The notes under the pieces: model-generated
What the model saw: the letters and a program-made list of their open reading frames with translations, nothing else
Told to the model about the DNA's origin: nothing
Database searches by the model: none
NCBI RefSeq assembly: GCF_036784765.1
Contig: NZ_CP136651.1
Location: forward strand, 310,001-374,000
Length of the DNA stretch: 64,000 nt
From: Novosphingobium sp. ZN18A2
GTDB lineage: Bacteria; Pseudomonadota; Alphaproteobacteria; Sphingomonadales; Sphingomonadaceae
Direction of reading: 5' to 3'
Made by a program: the position numbers and the translations under genes
Shown: one piece after another, positions 59,862 to 64,000 of the stretch
How positions within the stretch are numbered: the first letter of the stretch is position 1
How the letters are laid out: each line of letters opens with the position of its first letter

Positions 59862-60003
59862 AAAGCGAAATCGCCGGGAACGAATCTGTCGCGCTCGCGC
59901 TCGCGCGCATCGACGGGAATGGTCGAAATACCCCCTTTCCCGAAAAGCCTGCATCCCAAGGCTGGCTGACAGGCGTGCGCGGCGGTGCTACGGCGCTTGC
60001 GCT

Positions 60004-61305
60004 ATGGCCACGAACGCGCAGATATCCGATGCTCCCGCGACCCGGGCGGGCGCTGAATCGCCCACCGGGCTGATCGAACGCATGGCGCGCGAAGGGCGCG
60101 CCGCGCAGCGCGTTCTGGCAACGATGCCGGACGAAACGAAAGCGCAGGCGCTGCGCCTTGCGGCCGGTCGTTTGCGCGCGGATGCCGAAATTGTGCTCGC
60201 GGCCAACGCGCTGGACGTGGCGGCGGGCGAAAAGGCGGGGCTTTCCGGCGCGATGCTCGATCGGCTGCGGCTGGACGAGGCGCGCCTTTCCGCCATCGCC
60301 GACGCGGTGGAGCAGGTGGCGTCGCTGCCGGATCCGGTGGGGCAGGTGATCGATCGGTCCACCCCGTCCAACGGGCTGGAGCTCAGCCGGGTGCGTGTGC
60401 CCATCGGGCTGATCGGCATCATCTATGAAAGCCGTCCGAACGTGACGGCGGATGCGGCGGCGCTTTGCGTGCGTGCCGGCAACGCGGCGATCCTGCGCGG
60501 GGGAAGCGAGGCGGTAAACTCCAACCGTGCGATCCACGCCGCGCTGGCCGCCGGGCTGGAAGAGGGCGGCGTGCCGCGCCAGACGGTGCAACTGGTCCCC
60601 ACGCAAGACCGCGCGGCGGTGGGCGCGATGCTGGCGGCGGCGGGGTTGATCGACATGATCGTGCCGCGCGGCGGCAAGAGCCTTGTCGCTCGGGTGCAGG
60701 CCGATGCGCGGGTGCCGGTGCTGGCCCACCTTGACGGCATCGTCCACATTTTCGCCCATCACGCGGCCGATCCGGCAAAGGCAGCCGCCGTCGTGCTTAA
60801 CGCCAAGATGCGGCGAACCGGCATCTGCGGCGCGATGGAAACGCTGCTGATCGATGCGACCTATCCCGATCCGCACGGCTTGGTTACGCCGTTGCTGGAC
60901 GTCGGGTGCGAAGTGCGCGGTGACAGGCGCGCGCAGGCGATCGACCCGCGCATCCTGCCCGCCAGTGCGGAAGACTGGGACACCGAATACCTCGACGCGA
61001 TCCTTTCGGTTGCCGTTGTCGACGGGCTGGACGCCGCGCTGGAACACGTCGAGCTGCATTCTTCCGGCCATACCGACGCGATCCTTACCGAAGACGCGCA
61101 GGTGGCCGCCCGCTTCCTGTCGGAAGTGGATTCGGCCATCGTCATGCACAACGCGTCCACCCAGTTCGCCGATGGCGGCGAGTTCGGCCTTGGCGCGGAA
61201 ATCGGCATCGCCACCGGGCGGCTGCATGCGCGCGGTCCGGTCGCGCTGGAAGGGCTGACGACGTACAAGTGGCTCGCAAGGGGAACGGGGCAAACCCGCG
61301 CCTGA
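60004..61305 (+). CDS. proA: glutamate-5-semialdehyde dehydrogenase (gamma-glutamyl phosphate reductase)
   Basis: Reduces glutamyl-5-phosphate to glutamate semialdehyde for proline synthesis. The 433-residue protein has RVPIGLIGIIYESRPNVTADAAALC, the NADPH-binding region and the catalytic cysteine in RRTGICGAMETLLID; YTTYK-like ending (GLTTYKWLARG). Full family length. ATG 60004 starts the gene. It is followed by the aldo/keto reductase gene after 80 bp; no proB is adjacent. Confidence 0.96.
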   Translation: MATNAQISDAPATRAGAESPTGLIERMAREGRAAQRVLATMPDETKAQALRLAAGRLRADAEIVLAANALDVAAGEKAGLSGAMLDRLRLDEARLSAIADAVEQVASLPDPVGQVIDRSTPSNGLELSRVRVPIGLIGIIYESRPNVTADAAALCVRAGNAAILRGGSEAVNSNRAIHAALAAGLEEGGVPRQTVQLVPTQDRAAVGAMLAAAGLIDMIVPRGGKSLVARVQADARVPVLAHLDGIVHIFAHHAADPAKAAAVVLNAKMRRTGICGAMETLLIDATYPDPHGLVTPLLDVGCEVRGDRRAQAIDPRILPASAEDWDTEYLDAILSVAVVDGLDAALEHVELHSSGHTDAILTEDAQVAARFLSEVDSAIVMHNASTQFADGGEFGLGAEIGIATGRLHARGPVALEGLTTYKWLARGTGQTRA

Positions 61306-61385
61306 CCGGCCGCGACGGTTGATCGCGGCGCGCAAGGCCCCACATCGGGGCGCGTCGTTCCTCCTCCGGCAAAAAGGATTCCACC

Positions 61386-62444
61386 ATGCGTTACAACCGC
61401 TTCGGCAACACCGGCCTTTTCGTTTCCGAACTGTGCCTTGGCACGATGACATTCGGCGGCGCGGGGTTCTGGACGGCGATCGCCGACGTCGACCAGGAAG
61501 GCTCGACCGCGCTGGTCAAGGCCGCGCTCGACGCCGGAATCAACTTCATCGATACGGCGAACGTCTATTCCAACGGCCTGTCTGAACAGATCACCGGGCA
61601 GGCGCTGAAGGATCTTGGCGTCAAGCGGTCCGACGTGGTGATCGCGACCAAGGCGATGGGACCGATGGGCGAGGGCGTGAACGATCGCGGCGTTTCGCGC
61701 TATCACCTGATGCACCAGATCGACGCCAGCCTTGACCGGCTGGGGCTGGATCACGTGGACCTTTACCAGATCCATGGCTGGGACCCGGCAACGCCGATGG
61801 ACGAATCGCTGCGCGCGCTTGACGATATCGTGCGGTCGGGCCGTGCGCGCTATATCGGCGTTTCGAACTGGGCGGCGTGGCAGATCGTGAAGGCGCTGGG
61901 CGTTTCGGAACGGCGCGGTTTCGAAAAGTTCGCGTCGCTCCAGGCCTATTACTCGCTCGCTGGCCGCGATCTCGAGCGCGAGATCGTGCCGATGCTCGAA
62001 TCCGAAGGGTTGGGCCTGATGGTGTGGAGCCCGCTGGCCGGCGGCTTCCTTTCGGGCAAGTACACCCGCGATGGCGAGGCGGGCGGCAAGAACGACCAGG
62101 GACGCCGTTCGAATTTCGATTTCCCGCCGGTAAACAAGGACAAGGGCTTTGATGTGATCGACGCGATGCGCGAGGTTGCCGAAACGCGCGGCTGCACCGT
62201 CGCGCAAGTCGCGCTGGCGTGGCTGTTGGAAAAGCCCGCGGTGTCATCGGTGATCATCGGCGCCAAGCGGCAGGACCAGCTGGCCGACAACCTTGGCGCG
62301 GTGGACGTGGAGCTTTCTGCCGACGACATGGCCAAGCTGGACAAGGCGAGCGCGCTGGCAAGCGAATATCCTGGCTGGATGCTCGAACGCCAGGGCACAT
62401 ATCGCCAGGGCGGGAAGGCCGGGGACAAGCCCGGAAATTCGTGA
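61386..62444 (+). CDS. aldo/keto reductase
   Basis: A 352-residue NADPH-dependent TIM-barrel reductase. The catalytic tetrad is seen: Asp and Tyr in FIDTANVYSNG, Lys in VIATKAMGPMGEG, and His in LYQIHGWDP. The ending, SSVIIGAKRQDQLADNL, holds the NADP phosphate-binding motif of the Aldo_ket_red family. The natural substrate is unknown. It ends 10 bp before nadD and shares the direction. Confidence 0.92.
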   Translation: MRYNRFGNTGLFVSELCLGTMTFGGAGFWTAIADVDQEGSTALVKAALDAGINFIDTANVYSNGLSEQITGQALKDLGVKRSDVVIATKAMGPMGEGVNDRGVSRYHLMHQIDASLDRLGLDHVDLYQIHGWDPATPMDESLRALDDIVRSGRARYIGVSNWAAWQIVKALGVSERRGFEKFASLQAYYSLAGRDLEREIVPMLESEGLGLMVWSPLAGGFLSGKYTRDGEAGGKNDQGRRSNFDFPPVNKDKGFDVIDAMREVAETRGCTVAQVALAWLLEKPAVSSVIIGAKRQDQLADNLGAVDVELSADDMAKLDKASALASEYPGWMLERQGTYRQGGKAGDKPGNS

Positions 62445-62454
62445 CGGAACGCGG

Positions 62455-63108
62455 ATGAAACGCAGGGGGCCGATAACCGGGTTGCTGGGCGGCAGCTTCA
62501 ACCCGGCGCATGGCGGGCACCGGAGGATCAGCCTTTTCGCCATCCGCGCGCTGCGCCTTGATGAAGTTTGGTGGCTGGTTTCGCCGGGCAATCCGCTGAA
62601 GGCGAGCGAGGGCATGGCCCCGCTCGCCGCGCGGCTGGCCTCTGCGCGCGAGCAGGCCCGCGGCGCGCCGATCCGCGCCACGGCGATAGAGGCGCGGCTG
62701 GGCACGCGCTTTACCGCCGATACGCTGAAGGCGCTGCAACGCCGCTATCCGAAGCGGCGCTTCGTGTGGCTGATGGGGGCGGACAACCTTGCCCAGTTCC
62801 ACCTCTGGAAGGACTGGAAAACCATCGCGCGCACCATGCCGATTGCGGTTATCGCGCGTCCGGGTTATGATGCGGCTGCGATGGCGAGCCCCGCCATGGC
62901 CTGGCTGCGCCGCTGGCGCCGGCGGCCGGAACAGTTAGTGAATGGCGCAAGATGGAGCGCTCCGGCGCTGGTGTTGCTGCGTTTCGATCCCGATCCGCGA
63001 TCGGCCACCGCTTTGAGGAAAGCCGATCCCCAATGGCACCGCCGACACGCGGGCAAACGCTTACGCGATCCGCTCACCCATTTCATGGTACGGGAAGGGC
63101 AGCCCTGA
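62455..63108 (+). CDS. nadD: nicotinate-nucleotide adenylyltransferase
   Basis: Adenylates nicotinate mononucleotide in NAD synthesis. The 217-residue protein begins with the nucleotidyltransferase motif GLLGGSFNPAHGGHRRIS (GGSFxPxHxGH), has VWWLVSPGNPLK, VWLMGADNLAQFHLWKDW, and ends with the second signature ISATALR-like (RSATALRKADPQW). The frame is open to 62293, but ATG 62455 gives family length. nadD-rsfS-rlmH is a common bacterial unit. Confidence 0.94.
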   Translation: MKRRGPITGLLGGSFNPAHGGHRRISLFAIRALRLDEVWWLVSPGNPLKASEGMAPLAARLASAREQARGAPIRATAIEARLGTRFTADTLKALQRRYPKRRFVWLMGADNLAQFHLWKDWKTIARTMPIAVIARPGYDAAAMASPAMAWLRRWRRRPEQLVNGARWSAPALVLLRFDPDPRSATALRKADPQWHRRHAGKRLRDPLTHFMVREGQP

Positions 63109-63220
63109 TACGGCGTCCCGCCTTGACGTATGCGCCGCCCCGCAGGGGGGCCGGGCGCGTGCAATGGCAATCCCGATCATATTCGTTCCCCAAAGGCCGA
63201 AAGGAGCCGATTTTCAACAG

Positions 63221-63613
63221 ATGACACGCGCGCAACCCGTGCCGGCCAAGGCCGGCGCCGCCGCTTCGGGAGGAATACAGCCTCTCTACGACCTCGTGAT
63301 GCAGTCGCTTGACGACGACCAGGCACAAGAGGTCGTGTCCATCCCGCTCGAAGGCAAAAGCTCTGTCGCCGATCACATGATCGTCGCTTCGGGCCGATCC
63401 ACGCGCCAGGTCGCGTCGATGGCCCAGAAACTTGCCGAACGCATCAAGCAGGCAGGATACGGCAGCCCCCGGATAGAGGGCCTGCCCGCCGCCGACTGGG
63501 TGCTGATCGATGCCGGAGACGTGGTGGTCCACCTGTTCCGCCCCGAAGTGCGCAGCTTCTATAACCTGGAAAGGATGTGGGCCTTCGGCGACGCGTCGCC
63601 CGCAGCGGCGTGA
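63221..63613 (+). CDS. rsfS: ribosome silencing factor RsfS
   Basis: Binds protein L14 of the 50S subunit and blocks subunit joining in starvation. The 130-residue protein shows IPLEGKSSVADHMIVASGRSTRQVASMAQKL, and GDVVVHLFRPEVRSFYNLERMW, the signatures of DUF143. ATG 63221 follows AAGGAG (about 63201); the frame is open to 63164. It lies between nadD and rlmH. Confidence 0.95.
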   Translation: MTRAQPVPAKAGAAASGGIQPLYDLVMQSLDDDQAQEVVSIPLEGKSSVADHMIVASGRSTRQVASMAQKLAERIKQAGYGSPRIEGLPAADWVLIDAGDVVVHLFRPEVRSFYNLERMWAFGDASPAAA

Positions 63614-63735
63614 TCGTTCCGCCGGTGTGGCCGGGCTGACAGTTTTGTCGGGTGCGCCTTCGACCTCCGTCGAAGGCTTGCGGCGCCGCACGACACGCAA
63701 GATGTCTTGCGATCCACAGGGATTCCGCGACGATC

Positions 63736-64000
63736 ATGGCCACGCTTCTTCACATCATCGCGCGCGGGAAAATCGGGCGGTCGCCCGAGGCAGAACTGGT
63801 GGAGCGTTACGCAAAGCGCATCGCCTGGCCGTTCAGGGTGACCGAACTGCCAGACAGCGGCGGCACCATGCCCGCGCCGCTTACCCCTTTCCGCACCGTC
63901 GCGCTGGATGAACGGGGCACGCAGATGGCATCGATGCAGTTCGCGAAAAAACTGGAACGCTGGCGCGATGACGGCATTCGCGAAGTGCGCTTCCTGATCG
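63736..64000 (+). CDS. rlmH: 23S rRNA (pseudouridine-1915-N3)-methyltransferase RlmH (5' part)
   Basis: SPOUT-class enzyme that methylates pseudouridine 1915 in 23S rRNA. The gene starts at ATG 63736 and runs off the window; the 88 visible codons give MATLLHIIARGKIGRSPEAELVERYAKRIAWPFRVTEL-type sequence and VALDERGTQMASMQFAKKLERW. It follows rsfS as in many genomes. Confidence 0.93.
   Translation, partial: MATLLHIIARGKIGRSPEAELVERYAKRIAWPFRVTELPDSGGTMPAPLTPFRTVALDERGTQMASMQFAKKLERWRDDGIREVRFLI

Noticed and set aside
59896..59915. Alternating CGCGCTCGCG run before proA
   Set aside because: Simple low-complexity DNA with no defined repeat unit copies beyond three.
1..64000. tRNA, rRNA, CRISPR array, prophage or defence-system genes
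   Set aside because: I looked for cloverleaf arms with CCA ends, repeat-spacer patterns, integrases, transposases and toxin-antitoxin pairs and found none that I can support.

Overview
The window is high-GC alphaproteobacterial chromosome, most likely from the Sphingomonadales (Novosphingobium or Erythrobacteraceae-like). I judge this from the gene families (DUF1491, DUF1013/TrcR, DUF6489, DUF1192, SleB-like hydrolase, bactofilin-M23 pair), the Zn-free HemB, and above all the gene order. No rRNA, tRNA, CRISPR array, prophage or complete insertion sequence was seen. Almost all of it is intact, ordinary chromosomal coding sequence.

The main result is that the window appears to span the chromosome replication origin and the partition locus. 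ppsR-maf-aroE-coaE-dnaQ run leftwards and hemE-hemJ-(hypothetical)-rho run rightwards from a 364-bp non-coding gap (15999-16362). This is the arrangement at the Caulobacter/Rickettsia origin (hemE next to RP001). The gap holds DnaA-box-like sites, a 30-bp stretch that is 87% A+T, and a cluster of GANTC methylation sites. About 10-13.5 kb to the right lies mnmE-mnmG-rsmG-parA-parB, with four parS-type palindromes inside it.

Layout. 1-9.2 kb: end of a CitE-like lyase, lipB with a small lipoprotein, a membrane protein, a PmtA/KsgA-like methyltransferase, an MFS transporter, then rpe-heparinase-purH. 9.2-9.4 kb: a dense set of hairpins. 9.4-16 kb (minus strand): cell-wall hydrolase, DUF1491-thioesterase-ptsN, hpf, dnaQ, then coaE-aroE-maf-ppsR with ATGA-type overlaps. 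16-24.6 kb: oriC, hemE, hemJ, rho, a P-loop ATPase, a BLUF photoreceptor, a periplasmic EF-hand protein, and a minus-strand operon (dienelactone hydrolase, FMN glutamate-synthase-like protein, NTF2-like protein). 24.7-30.7 kb: DUF6489, mnmE to parB. 30.8-40.7 kb: acyl-CoA dehydrogenases, fRMsr, sorbosone-dehydrogenase-like protein, DUF815 ATPase, sua5, DUF2807 lipoprotein, carD. 41-48.6 kb: ferredoxin, S4 protein and Suv3-like helicase facing an M23 peptidase, then hemB-GNAT-gammaCA-DUF167. 48.6-56 kb: SulP transporter, truncated haemoglobin, EF-hand lipoprotein, clpA, quinone oxidoreductase, GST. 55.9-56.1 kb: a 272-bp inverted-repeat element. 56.3-64 kb: methyltransferase, trcR, bactofilin-M23, proA, aldo/keto reductase, nadD-rsfS-rlmH.

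Working together: oriC, parA, parB and parS form the replication and segregation module. hemE, hemJ and hemB supply three haem steps. nadD-rsfS-rlmH, hpf, rho and carD are ribosome and transcription housekeeping. The bactofilin with its overlapping M23 peptidase looks like a cell-shape module.
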